Shown here in pieces: positions 1 through 11,790 of a DNA stretch of 64,000 nucleotides; position 1 is the stretch's first letter; every line of letters starts with the position of its first letter. A program made the translations under genes and the position numbers. The stretch is taken from positions 32,469,771 through 32,533,770 of the forward strand of contig OZ038384.1 in assembly GCA_964036045.1 (NCBI GenBank). Reading direction: 5' to 3'. The notes below the pieces were generated by a model. The model ran no database searches. It was not told the origin of the DNA and worked only from the letters and a program-made list of their open reading frames with translations. The DNA is from Eutreptiella sp. 'Long Island Sound 2002' (Eukaryota > Euglenozoa > Euglenophyceae > Eutreptiales > Eutreptiaceae).

Positions 1-2154
1 CAGATGCCGCTACACCCGGACTCCAGGCCCTGCACAGCGATGTCGACGCCGCTGGGGCCCATGCAGTGGAAAGTGGTGCCTATGGGCGCCAAGAATGGCA
101 ACGCCGCTTTCCAGCGCATGATGGAGGACCTACTCGGTCCTGTCCGGGACTGTGCCGATCCCTTCAAGGATGACATCATCATCGGGTCCGGCACGGAGAA
201 CATGACTGAGGACCAGCTCATCGACGCGCATGAGAAGGATCTGCGCCGAGTGCTCAGCGAGTTGGACAAGCACAACATGGTGTGCAAACCCACAAAAGCC
301 TCACTCTTCGTGAAGGAAGTGGAGTTCGCGGGTCACGTGGTTGGTCACGGGCAACGCCGTCCCATGCCTGGGAAGCTGGCGTCCCTGCACCACTGGGAGA
401 AGCCCCAGACCATCAGCGAACCCCGGTCCTTCATGGGGTTCTGCAATTACTATTCGGGCTATGTCCGGATGTATGAAGAACTGTCGGGGCCGCTGCACAA
501 GATGCTGCAAGTGGGCAATTCCGATGGCCGGAAGGGGAGCAAGAAGAAGCGTGCCTGGACCCCTGAGGCCGAAGATGCGTTCAGCCGCCTGAAGGAGCGA
601 CTCCTGGGGCAGCTGGGGCTATTCCTGGTGGACCCGGATAAGGGAGTCGTGCTACGTACGGACGCCTCGGACTATGCTGTAGGGGCAGTCCTCGAGCAGA
701 TCCGGGACGACGGGTCACATGTACCCGTGGCGTTCTGGAGCCGGATCCTGGCCGAGGGCCAACGCCGTACCTGGACCGCGAGGGAGAAGGAGACGTACGC
801 CATTGTTTGTGCGCTCAGGAAGTGGTCTGGCCACATCGGATTGCAACCGGTAGTGGTATGTACGGACCATCAGTCCTTGCAGAGCTGGCACAAGGAGCAC
901 GTCGACGCCCCCTCGGGACCGGCGGCAAGGAGGGCCCGACGGCACGAGACGTTCGCCAAGTTCGACCTCAGCGTCGTATACGTCCTGGGGAAGGACAACA
1001 CTGTGGCAGATTGCCTCAGTCGGTGGGCCTACCCCGCGGGCAAGGCTTGGATGGACATATCCAGCCATGGGGACGCCGAGGAGACCGAGGAGGCCAAGCG
1101 CATCATCGAGATGGAGAAGGCCATGGAGCAAGAGGGGGTCAAGTGCTTTGTGGTGATGGCAAACCGTACGGACCTGGCCAAGTTCCGGGGTGCCCGCGTC
1201 CAAGCTATTCGAGAGGAAACGCTCGAGCAATGGATGGTGGCCCCTGTAGAGCTAGTCAGGTCGGTGCTCACAGAAGACTGGTCGGATGACTACGCGGCAT
1301 CCGAGCACTGGAGCAAGTACTGGAATGCCGTGAGCGCCCCGTCGGACGACAAATGGCCCGAGGGCTTAACCGAGGATGGGGACAAGTTGTTCCTCAAGGA
1401 CAAGCTGCTGGTGCCCGAGAACCGAGTGGAGAAGCTCATTGACCATTGGCACAACGCCCAGCTCATGCACCCTGGCCGAGACAAGATGCAGCAGGACCTG
1501 GAGTGGCGTTTCAAGTTCCCTCCGGGGTACTACGCCATCCTGGATCGGTACTGCAGCGACTGTGCCGTGTGTCGGGCCACGAAGAGCCCCAACCACTCCA
1601 CAGCGGGCAACCCGGTGTATACGGCTATACCGGAGGCCCCTATGCGGTCCGTGGCCATGGATGTATTCGCCATGCCTGAGGTCACCGTGGAAGGAGAGAC
1701 CTACGACTGTGTCATCCTGGCGGTGGATAGGCACAGTGGGTATATCGTGGCGGTCCCTGGCAAGAAGTCCAAGAAGAAGGACAAGAAGGACAAGCATGGA
1801 GTGGGGCTGCAGGCCAAGACCGTCGCTAATGCCATGATCAGGCATTGGCTGACGATTTTTGATGTCCCGGCTGTCATCTGCAGCGATCGGGGGAGTCAGT
1901 TGGTGGGGACGTGGTTCAAGACGATGTGCAAGCACATGGGTATTCGGCACGCCAAGACCGTGGCGTACCACAGCCGGTCGAATGGCCGAGCTGAGGTGGC
2001 CGGGCGGCAGATGTTCGAGAAGTTCCGCCAGTTGCACATCGACGAACCGGGCCGGAACTGGTATAATTCGCTGTGGAGAGTACTCCAAGCGTATCATGAC
2101 CTTCCGGGGCCCACTGGACTGTCGCCCCATCGCATCCTGTTCCTACGGGATTGA
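1..2154 (+). pseudogene. pol: Gyp-1 Ty3/Gypsy pol, 5'-truncated by the window: RT (C-terminal part), RNase H, integrase
   Basis: The frame is open from the window edge to a TGA at 2152-2154. It starts inside the RT palm, just before the MSTPLGP stretch. The RT catalytic motif reads FKDD (around 163-174), where Gyp-3 has FVDD. RNase H follows (about 600-1030), with TDASDYAVGAVLE and CTDHQSLQ. Integrase then shows an HHCC zinc module (about 1440-1600, paired histidines then CAVC) and a DDE core: MDVF near 1657, SDRG near 1884, GRAEVAGRQ near 1987. A lysine-rich insert (KKSKKKDKKDK) lies inside the core. The sequence is clearly related to the pol of Gyp-3. The TGA falls right after ILFLRD, where Gyp-3 reads straight through. 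The same frame stays open beyond it, so a single nonsense change (for example CGA to TGA) is the simplest reading. Protease and gag lie outside the window. Confidence 0.93.
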
Positions 2155-2805
2155 GTGTCACGCACTCTCCCGTGGTTGAACCATGGCAAAGTGGCCCGGG
2201 ATGCGAACGCTATGATGGCTGATGCGGACGACACGGCGGCCAAGGTGTGCAAGGCACTTCAGGACGAGCATGACAAGAGGGCCAAGTACTTCAAGCAGGG
2301 AAAAGTCCAGAAGTATGCTCTCCAAGACACCGTGTGGGTGGAGCGGCACCACAAGCATGTCCTGTCCAGGCATCGGCAGGCATCCTGGTATGTGCCGGGG
2401 GTAATCGTGCGGAAGGTCGGACAGGATGTGTATGCGGTTCGTGTGGGGGATAACAAGATCCTGGACCGCGACCATACCCAGCTTCGTCCCCGAGCACCAG
2501 ACCCCAGCGGACGTCCCGTCACCTTCGAGTTCACGGCCGGCGATGTGGACTCGGACGACGAGGGTGAGGACGATGACTTCACCGCCGAGAGAATCCTGGC
2601 GGACAAGCCGGACCCGGGGACGCCTGGGGGCAGGCTTTATGAAGTCCGTTGGAAGGGATTCGCCGCATCCAGGGATTCGTGGGAGCCTCTGAGCAGCTTT
2701 GTGCCGAGGTACACCACGGTCTGGATGGACTACCTGAAGAAAAAGAACATTTCTTTGGATGTCAAGGACGTGTTGGTCCATTTGATGGCTGCTGTAGCAC
2801 CGTAA
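2155..2805 (+). pseudogene. Gyp-1 integrase C-terminal tail and chromodomain
   Basis: This continues the pol frame directly after the in-frame TGA and ends at TAA 2803-2805. The first part holds the integrase tail, with a basic SH3-like stretch (VWVERHHKHVLSRH). A chromodomain follows at about 2570-2740 (FTAERILADK, LYEVRWKGF, DSWEPLSSF), with the aromatic cage positions present. In chromoviruses this domain steers integration to modified chromatin. The apparent start at 2155 is GTG and is not a credible initiation codon, so the segment would be made only by readthrough or by an intact sister copy. Confidence 0.88.
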
Positions 2806-3198
2806 TGGATCCCCTTGGCATTTTGTTTGTTTCTGTGCTTGGGGAGATGGGTGAGGGCGTTCATCCGGGGATTTTTGGGCCTTGATTGGCCATCTACCCC
2901 CTTCACTTGATCTCCACATATATATTTCATTGTGGTATACTTATTTAGGTCAACCAACGACGTTTCTCTATCTTTGATCCCCTTGGTCCATGTTGTAGAT
3001 CAAGAGGAGACCGGATATGGCATAGGGCACCGATTTTCAGTGTCCTCACCCCTCCCTTGGGGCATGGGGGACGCCTACGACGTGTGTGGGGCCTCCATGT
3101 GTCCTTGGGACATGGGGGGGGGGGGTTGGAGCCCATTGGGGTCCTCCCGTCCTCTCTTCAATGACTTCCGAGCGGTAACAACGCTCTGAGAAGGGGGC
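2806..3198 (+). other. Gyp-1 3' untranslated region with polypurine tract
   Basis: No coding potential. It contains a G run at about 3113-3126. It ends in the purine tract GAGAAGGGGG (3188-3197), placed just before the LTR start TGAAGCC at 3199, as expected for the plus-strand primer of an LTR retroelement. Confidence 0.75.
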
Positions 3199-5530
3199 TG
3201 AAGCCGGTTCGGACCCCCGTGGCCATCTTGGGGTCACTTGGGGTGTGTATCTATGTGCCGGCAAGCCGCCATTGGCTGATATCATACTCTTTCGTCCACC
3301 TGAACTAACCGGATGTGATAGTGTGATAGGTTTGGCCATTCCGGCTACGAGCGGCCATATTCAGTACCGAGGCGCCGCCAGCGGAGATTTATATATCAGA
3401 ATATCAGGAATCAACAGGGTTTTATTATCATAATGTTTCCGTAATTTTTCAGCCTTTCGTTCTGATGGTCAATGTACCAGCGACTGTCAGTTGGCTCGCG
3501 ATTTTGCGTTAACCGATTGGTTAACTGTTATTTCCAGATATTTTGGCGGAAACCCCGATGAAGGGTCAGATTTCATCTGTAAAGGGTTCGTTGCTTCCGC
3601 AATTTTCTAAATAAGCACTCGAAATTTTAATCTGAATTTTTCGCGATGTCGAAATCGGATTTTCGACTTCGACATCGCCGCACTTGATTTGGTCTTCTTC
3701 GAGTGGTCATACTCTTTTCCCTATGCCCAAATCAGGTTTCCCTTATACGTGCCACCCATTTGACTTGGAGATATAAGGGAAACAAAAGTGAATCGTGGGA
3801 CCACTTTGAAGGGCCATATCTACGCGCGAGTGTGAGGAAAGAGAATAAGGAAGGTTGGGTTGCAAGCGCCTCAGTCTCAAGTTAATTTGGGAAGCATCAA
3901 ACGCCTTTGGTGTGTACACATGCCCGGTGTAGCAAGGGATAATGGTCAAGAGGGTATAAAGTGATATATAACTCTTGGACCGTGCAACCGAATATTTTAT
4001 TGCGACTTTCGAGTGTACCGCATGAGTGTTGGGGTTGCATAGAAACTTTCCTTGGGTTCCCACGTATTTTTAACGTGAAGTTATGTCCATGGAGGGGCAT
4101 GGCATACCATGGTGGGAGCCACTTTTGAGGGTATGTGTTATATGCATGGTATATGTCTTGATGTGCTCACGCCCATGTTATACATCTTCGTGTGGCCGAA
4201 GAGATGGGGAGCCACACGTGACAAGAGCTTTGCCCATGTCCCAATTGTGGGATTCAAGACGCTAGACTAAGTCTACCGCGTATGTATTGCTCATGGTATG
4301 TTTGGCAAAGAGATCCGTGAGTGCACTCCCATTTTCATGGGGCATGTAGATATGAGTGGGGAAGGTATCTCCATGCGCCCGATTGGGGATCCAAGTGGGG
4401 TAATTGTTCGCAAATGGTTCCAATCATTTGTGTATTGAACCATGAGCGGATATCATGGGTGAGCATAGAGATATACTATCATGACAACTTTGTATTTGGT
4501 CATATTTTCATGTTTTTGACCTCAATTTTTGCTCATTTTTGCGTTTTGTGTACTTACCTGGTCGGCAAACAGCAAGAAGCCTATGGAGAGTCGAACCATG
4601 GTATGTTGTTTATATGTTGGCATATGCTTTGGAGTTGAACACCACCATATGCCGGATCGCGTACTCCATTTGGCTTTGCGCACGAAGGATTACAAGAATT
4701 GGTCTCAAGATCATGGGCTGACTTGGGCAGTGCGTGGCACCCATATCCGAAGGGGTTTCGAGGGTGAAATGGGGATGTACATGGGCATTGGCCTTTGATC
4801 TCTATCCTCCATGAATACTAGACTTGGATTCCTTGCATGCTTTGAGCCTTCGGATAAGTGGTAACCTCAATTTTGAGCATATATTTGATATATGGCCAAT
4901 ATGGTGTGAATTGGCAGTTTTTTGGCATGTTATGAGTTCAAACTCATGGGGCATATCTCCAAGCTAATTTGACTCCAAGTCCAACCAAGGTTATGTCAGG
5001 GTAGGGCATGGTCCCGAGTGCCACTCCAGGCCATGACACGCCACCTCCCCTATTGGGCTAGGATTTAGAGGCTTGGGAGAGAAGACATTTTTGGGGTTTG
5101 TGTAGTAACTTTTGACACATGGCATTTAGCCATCTTATTGGACTGGGTTCAGGGCATCATGTTGGTGAGTCAAGGGAAGGTCTTGAGTCCAGGGAATGAG
5201 GGGTCTATGGCTGTGAGTGTGTGTGTTTCCATCTTTCCCCAACTTTGCTTCATATGTGCTCATATGCCAATTTCAGGGCTTTCTTCCTTGGTGCAATTCT
5301 TGTACATGCCCGCCACCGTGGGACGACCGGTGTGCTGAACGGAAGCCCGCAGTGTGGATTGGATTATTGCTGGATTTGTGGGATCTGGTTGCTGTTCAGG
5401 GTTGAAGGAGGATTGTATTTTATTTTCTATATTTTTGGATTTGGAACCCTGGATTTTGATAAATGCAATCGTTGATCAGGAGCAAATCGGCAGGGGTCAC
5501 AGGCGGAAGGGGCATAGCGGGGGCCGGTCC
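3199..5530 (+). repeat. 3' LTR of Gyp-1 (family A), about 2.33 kb
   Basis: It begins TGAAGCCGGTTCGG directly after the polypurine tract. The same sequence recurs at 33894-40437 (interrupted by a PLE) and begins again at 63701. The Gyp-3 LTRs are a diverged relative: they share the TGAAGC start, an ATCAGGAATCAACAGGG stretch and several internal blocks. TATA-like sequences occur near 3390 and 3955. No protein-coding gene is evident. The start is firm. The 3' end is placed where the copies diverge (after GGGCCGGTCC), and no canonical CA end is visible there, so it may be off by tens of bases. Confidence 0.8.
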
Positions 5531-6185
5531 TGGTAGGGACCTTCTTTATGGTAGCAGAGGCTTACCTGCTGCCCCTACCTACCGCCAACCCGGGGACTTG
5601 GGCCCCTATGAGCCCTGCCCAAGTACGCCCCGGGTGCGTATTGTGGACTCGGTGGAGACCACGCCGGAGATCAGAGCCATAGAAGAACCGAGACGTTCAA
5701 GAGCATGGCGAACTCCGGAAGTTGAAGCCCGAAGAGAAGTACGACATTCGGGAAGAGGAGGACGTGACATGGAGGACCTGGTCTCCATGTGTGAGCGTCG
5801 CTGCCGAAAGGCATGCAACCTCCGCTCCGCCGCGGAGAACTCTGACGAGGGCTGCCATTCAGGCAGCAGTGGAGGACGGGCCCGGCGCTACTGGAAGCGC
5901 GGGTCACCCAAGTCGGCGGCAAGGGACACCGGGGCTATGGATACGGACCCTAGCCCGGTCAGGCTGTGGGAATCCGAGGGGCACTCCGAGGGCTATCGGA
6001 CAGCCTATTAGCCACCCTCGGAGTCGGAGGAGACGCCCGCGCCGATCGCCAGGGCGAGTACGGCCCCCGAGCCCGCCCTGAAGCACGACGCCGAGGGCTT
6101 GGAGAGGCCAGCCAGGGCCCGAACGGCACCTGTGCCCCGGCACACGGGACCAGAGACGGACGCCATAGGCGATACGCCCATGGCT
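5531..6185 (+). other. Unassigned stretch with an anonymous ORF (5463-6011)
   Basis: The + ORF (182 codons) crosses the LTR end. It encodes a charged Arg/Glu/Ser-rich sequence with no motif I recognise. A PBS-like TGGTAGCAGAGG near 5549 resembles the sequence after the 5' LTR of Gyp-2, so this could be the leader and gag start of another LTR element sharing the LTR at 3199-5530. That is inference only; expression is unsupported. Confidence 0.25.
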
Positions 6186-7150
6186 TTCCTGGCTGGGGTG
6201 TTGGGTCGTTTTTTTTGGTGTTTTTGCTCGGTCTGTACCCCGCCAATCCTGGCTCGGCCGTGCGGTTTTTTTGTGTGTGCTTGGGCTCGGGTTTCGGCTG
6301 CGCCCTACCATTCCTGGCTGGGACGTTGGGGTGTGTGTGTGTGTGTTTGGGTGCGCACTCCGCCTGTAACCCGCCAATCCTGGCTAGGGTGTGCGGTGCG
6401 GGTGCGTGTGCTTGGGCTGGCGTTTCGGCTGCGTCCTGCCATTCCTGGCTGGGATGTTGGGTTGTGTGTGTGTGTTTGTGTGCGCGCTCCTCCTGTACCC
6501 TGCCATTCCTGGCTGGGGTGTGCGATGTGGGTGTGTGTGCGTGGGCTCAGGTTTTGGCTGCGTCCCGCCTTTCCTGGCTGGGGTGTTGGGTTGTGTGTTT
6601 TGGTGTGTGCGCTCCGCCTGGACCCCGCCAATCCTTGCCGGGGTGTGCGGTGTGGGTGTGTGTGCTTGGGTTCGGGCTTCGGCTGCGCCCTGCCATTCTT
6701 GGCAGGGTTGTTGGGTTGTGTGCTTTGGTGTGTGCGCTCCGCCTGTACCCCGCCAATCCTGGCTGGGGTGTGTGGTGTGGGTGTGTGTGCTTGGGTTCAG
6801 GTTTCGGCTGCGCCCCGCCATTCCTGGCTGAGGTGTTGGGTTGTGTGCTTTGGTGTGTGCGCTCCGCCTGTACGGCGCCAATCCTGGCTGGGGTCTGTGG
6901 TGTGGGTGTGTGTGCTTGGGCTCGGGTTTTGACTGCGCCCCGCCATTCCTGGCTTGGGTGTTGGGGTGTGTGTGTGTGTTTGGGTGCGCACTCCGCCTGT
7001 AACCCGCCAATCCTGGCTAGGGTGTGCGGTGTCATTGTGTGTGTTTGGGCTCGGGTCTCGGCTGCGCCGCACCATTGCTGGCTTGGGTGTCGGGGTGTGT
7101 GTGTCGGTGTGCGCCCTCCACCTTTACCCCGCAGTTCCTGGCTGGGGTTT
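6186..7150 (+). repeat. Tandem array, unit about 126 bp, roughly 7-8 copies
   Basis: Each unit contains two related halves built around TGGCTGGGGTGT. The landmark TTTCGGCTGCG recurs near 6293, 6424, 6551, 6677, 6801, 6925 and 7053, giving periods of 124-131 bp. Because the period is close to 42 codons and the + strand is nearly free of A, long ORFs run through it on both strands. I regard these as compositional artefacts. Confidence 0.85.
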
Positions 7151-9560
7151 GTGGTGTGTGGGTTGGATGTTGCCTCGCACCTGTTCCCGTGCCGGGGTTC
7201 ATTGCCGGTCGTGCGCGCTGTCCAGGTTTGCGGCACTCGGTGGCCGTTGTTGCTTGGCACCTGTCGGTGTGCCTTGGTTGTGGCCGGCGGTGTGCCTGTC
7301 TGGTGGCCTCGTGGGCCCCCGTTGGTGCGCTGCACCTCATCCCGTGCGATCGCTCTCGCTGCTCCGGTCGGCTTTATTGACGCCCTGGTGTCTTTGCCCA
7401 TCCCGGGGGCTTGCACCCCCGGATTTACTTGGCGGCTGGGCACGGCACGTGGAGGCCGGCGGAGAACCGGGCTCTTTGTGCCTGCCGCTGGCCGCTGCCG
7501 AGGCAGGGGCGCTGGGCTCGCTCCGCGTCGTACCCGTTCGGGGACCCGCGATGGGGTTGTCCCTGGCGGGTCCCTCCGGCGTTGGTCTTGGGCTGCGTGC
7601 GCTGCGGTGGTTTGCGTGTCAGGACCCGGTCCCTGACGCGTACGGTTTCCCGTACCGTCCATCTTTTGACGGGAGACTCGGCGGGTGCACCGGGGCTGTT
7701 TCTTGTGGACGCCGACACCCCCCCTTTGGGGTCGGAGGACGCCACGCCCGGGTCCCGTGCGTGTGTGCGTGTGCGTGCTCCTCTTGGACGGGTCGGGCGG
7801 GCTGGCCTCCTGGGCGCGTTTCGGTGCGCCTCACCTTTTCCTGTGGCCCGTCTCGGTGTTCTCTTCGTCTGCTCGGCCCCCTCCGGGCTGGGGCTGCCCG
7901 GCTTGTTGTTGTTGCTGGGTTTTCTTTTTCACCTTTGTGTGCCCCCGGTGTCTCCAGCGTTCTGTGTTTTCCGGCCCGGGGTGCCTTGGGCCTTAACGTC
8001 TTGTCGTGCCCCCCCACCCCCCCCCTTTTCTTTTCTTCTCTCCTCCCCCCTCCCCGTTTTTTTTCGCCTGCCTTTCCTGTGTTTTTTGTTTGTTTGTTTG
8101 TTTCTTCGTGCCGTGTTGTTCCGGTTGCGCAGTGCTGGGGTGGTTTGCCTGTCCTTGGCTCTGGGGTGTGTTGGTGTGTCTTTCTGTGGGCGTTGTGCCC
8201 CGGCGGGGGCCGGTTTGCGCTTGTGCTGTGTCGTTCCGTGCTCCCTGGTTGTGCCTGTTCTCTGTGTGTTGTTGCGTGTCGTGTTGCGCGTGTCCGGTGG
8301 CGCCGTGCTGGCGGCGTTTCTCTTCCCCGTGCTGCCTCTGGTGCCCTGCTTGTGTGCTTTGTCCTCTGGTCTTGTTCTGCGGAGCTTGCCGCCTGTCGTT
8401 GCACTTGGGTGCTGTGGTGGGGTTGCCCTGTTGCGCCGGCTCTTTTCGTGCTGTTTCGCCTTGCGTTGGTGTTTGTTCTGTTGGTCTCTTTGCTGTCGTG
8501 TTCTGCCCCGTTCCGGGTTGCTGTGTGGTGTTGCCCCCCCCCCCCCGCCCCCCCAGGGTGCTGTGCGCTGTTTTTTTTTTGGTCTGTGCTGCTTGTGCCG
8601 CTTCCCCCCCCCCGGCTGGTTGTGGTGCGGTGTGTTTTGCGTTGTCGTGCGTTCCGTCGTGTGGAGCCGCGGTCTGTGGTGTGGCCTGTTTTGTGTTTTG
8701 CCTGGTGCTGTGTGGCGTGGTTGAGTTGGTCTGGGTTCTTGCGCCGTGCTGTCCGGCGCGGTGTTGTGCTGGGTTCTGTTGTGCTGTTTTTGTTGTGCTC
8801 TGCTGTCATGTGCTGCTGTGTTCTCTGCTGGTTTTTTTTTTCTGGCGTTGTTCCTTGCCTTTCTGTGGTGCTGCGGGCTGTTTCTGTCTGTGTGGTGCTC
8901 TGACGTGGTGCGTCTTGCTGTTCGGCGTGGCCGTGTCGCGTTGCGTTGTTGTGCTGGTTTCTGCTGCGCTGTGCTGTTTGGTGCTCTGTTGTGCTGTGGC
9001 GCGTCTCTTGGTTATGTGCTGTGTTGTATGCTTCGTTGCGGTGCTTGGGTCGCGTCTTGCCTCGTCCGCTGCTGTGGCAGGTTCTTGTGCTCTGTCCTTG
9101 GGCCCGGTGCTGTGTTGTCCTGCTGTGCTGCCTGTGGTCGGGCTGCTGTCGTTCCTTGTGTCGTTATTCTGGGCGCCTCTCGTTTCGTGGTGCCTCTTGT
9201 GCGGTGCTGTGCTGGTGTGCCTGCGTCGTTTCACTCTGTGCGGTGCTCTCTCGCCCCTCTGGCGTGTTGCTGAAGTTGTGTGTTGTTGCCTGCTGTGTTT
9301 GGGTGTTTGCTGTTGGGCCTGGCTGTCCTCTGGTGTATCCTGGTCGGTGCTGCTGGCTCCTGGTGTCGTGTTTCGGTGCTGCTGTCCCTATCTGGTCGCG
9401 TGGCTCGCCGCCCTGTGGTTTGGTGTGGTGTGTCTTGGTGCTCCGCTCCCCTGTGTCGTGTCCTGTGGTGCTGTGCTGCCGTGTGGTGGTGTGCTGTCGT
9501 GCTCTTCTTTTTTTTTTGCGTCGTTGCCTGTGCCTGTTGTTTGTATCCTGCTGACCTCAC
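7151..9560 (+). repeat. C-type repeat block: A-depleted, G/T/C-rich low-complexity DNA
   Basis: For more than 2 kb the + strand is mostly G, T and C with very little A, including C runs near 8015, 8526-8550 and 8605. Parts match, in reverse complement, the block at 44130-46173 and 63362-63700: for example the segment around 7425-7745 pairs with about 45820-46135. Large ORFs in all frames arise because every stop codon contains both A and T, so an A-poor strand and its T-poor complement are both open. No domain is recognisable in any frame. Confidence 0.7.
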
Positions 9561-10537
9561 CGCAATGGCAAACACTACGCTGCTACGTGACACCTGGCAT
9601 CTGTGACATACATCATCATGATGGCAATGCCTGGGTACTTTACACCGGACGCCGGGTGGCTGTCACTCATCAAAAAGATACACAATAGCCAGCAATTGGA
9701 GAAGCTTGGCGGGTCTACTTGCTGCTTGCATACTAGACATCGAGAATTGCCAGCCCTCCAAACCTCACATCTTTAGTTTATGCTACATACCAATTGCTGG
9801 GCTCCCTACGGCTAGAGTGTCGCGAACCAAAGACATGAAAAAAGAAACCAACACACAGCATATGTCTCATACCCTCACATCCTGGGATATGCCACCCCGT
9901 CCCATTACTTCGTGCCTAATTGCTTGGGACCCGATGGCATTAGCATACACAAATCAACATGTGCAGTAGAAACCATTCACATATGGACATGTGAAATGAA
10001 TATTGCGTATCTCCATGTTGGTGTGACACTGAACCGATTCAATACATGCCACTTGGAGAGAGATTGGGTAAAGAGATGCCCCGGGTCACATGTAAAGGCC
10101 TGGACCAGGCCCGCAAAGTGAGTGCACAAAGAGAGATGTCCCGGGTCCAATGAGACCACATCCTTTGTGAGATTATCCCATGCCAAAGACAGGTAGTCCT
10201 GCATCGAAGAGAGATGGTCCCGCCCTCATCCAGGCCTTGACAGAGATGGTCACGTTCCAATCCATGCCTTGAGAGAGAACCTAACCAATCCACGGCCTAA
10301 GAGAGAGAGACCCTAACCGATTCATGGCGTCATCAAAACCCAATCCAAAGAGCATGCATATGGAGAGAGAATTTCACCCAACCAGGACCCAGGAGAGCAT
10401 TTATGCACTTGGGCTGAGAAACCTCCACTCTGATCGAGGACTATCCTTGTACCCAATTGCGACAGTACATGAAGTCATGCCCTGCTGGTAACCCACAAGA
10501 GAAACATAGTGGATCACCAACCATGTTTGATCAATGA
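9358..10537. repeat. Direct repeat R1, left copy (about 1.18 kb)
   Basis: It starts near CTCCTGGTGTCGTG and ends TTGATCAATGATATGA. It is matched almost base for base by 14653-15832, with scattered substitutions and a few small indels. The first ~180 bp belong to the C-type A-poor sequence; the remainder has ordinary composition. No coding region is supported. It may be one of an LTR pair or part of a duplication. Confidence 0.8.
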
Positions 10538-11119
10538 TATGAGGTAGGTCGGTAGGTAGGTATCTTCGGGAGCTCGGGATGCCTCCTTTGACATTGCAGG
10601 AAGAAGGTCTTACCAAGGGGACGTCCTGTCCCTCCCACTGCCCTATGTCAGGTTCCTCTTGAGCCGCTCCCGCATGTGCTTGGGAAGGCATTGTCGCGGC
10701 CACCCGGTGCATGTGTCCCAGGTGGGAGGGCGTCCCCACATGTGTCCATGGGTAGGGCCACATGCCCCCTCCTTTCGGCGGCAGCTCTGGGGGCTGCCCA
10801 GCCGTGTGGAGTATCTCTCACCACAAGGGGTATTGCTCCCGCTAGTCTACGGTACGACCGTCTCACCCTTGTGGCTTGAGTTCCGGGGCCACTCTGCCTG
10901 GCAGGCGACCCCCTCCTGGACTGTGTACCGGCTCGCCTGTCACCGGTTGCTTCCATGGCTCCGGCTGACGTTTGCCATGGTCTCTGATGCAGCCTGGCCG
11001 GGCTGGGACCAGTGGCCTTGGAGTACCGCTCCTGCCACTGGCCTGGTGGGTCGGCTGGGTCGCCCCAGTGCGTCCAACCCATGGGGTGTTGGTTCTTTCC
11101 TGTCCCTCGGTCGCCCTAC
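10538..11119. other. Unassigned spacer
   Basis: It begins with a short GGTAGGT microsatellite-like run after R1 and grades into A-poor sequence. ORFs are present but carry no recognisable motif. Confidence 0.4.
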
Positions 11120-11790
11120 GTGTGTGCAGTGTCCTGGGCCGCTTGGCTCCTGTTCACCGGTGTGCCCGCGCGGTTTGCTGTGTTGCGTCTGCGGTGTCCT
11201 GGGCCACTTGGCTCCTGTTCACCGGTGTGCTCGCTCGGTGTGTTGTGTTGCGTGTGCGGTGTCCTGGGCCACTTCGGTCCTAACACTGGTGCGCCCGCTG
11301 GGTGTGTCGTGTTGCGTGTGCGGTGTCCCGGGCCACTTGGCTCCTGTTCACCGGTGCGCCCGCTCGGTGTGTTGCTTTGCGTGTGCGCTGTCCTGGGCCA
11401 CTTGGCTCCTGTTGACCGGTGTGCCCGCTCGGTGTGTTGTGTTGCGTGTGCGGTGTCCTGGGCCACTTGGCTCCTTTTCATCGGTGTGCCCGCGCGGTTT
11501 GTTGTGTTGTGTCTGCGGTGTCCTGGGCCACTTGGCTCCTGTTCACCGGTGTGTCCGCTCGGTGTGTTGTGTTGCGTGTGCGGTGTCCTGGGCCACTTGG
11601 CTCCTGTTCACCGGTGCGCTCGCTCGGTGTGTTGCTTTGCGTGTGTGGTGTCCCGGGCTTCTTGGCTCTTGTTCACCGGTGTGCCAGGCCGTGGTGTCTC
11701 GTCCCTTTGTTGCCCTCGGTGCACGCGCGTGTGCGGTGTCCTGGCCATTGTGGCGCCCGTTCACCGGTGTGCGCGCTGTGTGCGGTGCGC
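11120..11790 (+). repeat. Tandem array, unit 65 bp, about 10 copies
   Basis: The unit runs GGTGTCCTGGGCCACTTGGC, then TCCTGTTCACCGGTGTGCCC and a GTGTTGTGTTGCG segment. Unit starts fall at about 11128, 11193, 11258, 11322, 11387, 11452, 11517, 11582 and 11647: a strict 65-base step with one 64. As 65 is not a multiple of three, the frame rotates each unit and a protein would repeat only every three units. This argues against coding selection. Confidence 0.9.

Noticed and set aside
6186-7636. A 556-codon repeat protein across the 126-bp array
   Set aside because: Equally long frames exist on the opposite strand and in other frames; the period varies between 124 and 131 bp.
7151-9688. Long ORFs on both strands of the C block (up to 560 codons)
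   Set aside because: All stop codons contain both A and T, so a strand lacking A and its complement lacking T are open in every frame. The translations are Cys/Val/Leu- or Thr/Arg/His-rich with no domain.
11120-11790. CRISPR-like array
   Set aside because: The units are contiguous with no unique spacers, the setting is eukaryotic, and there are no cas genes.
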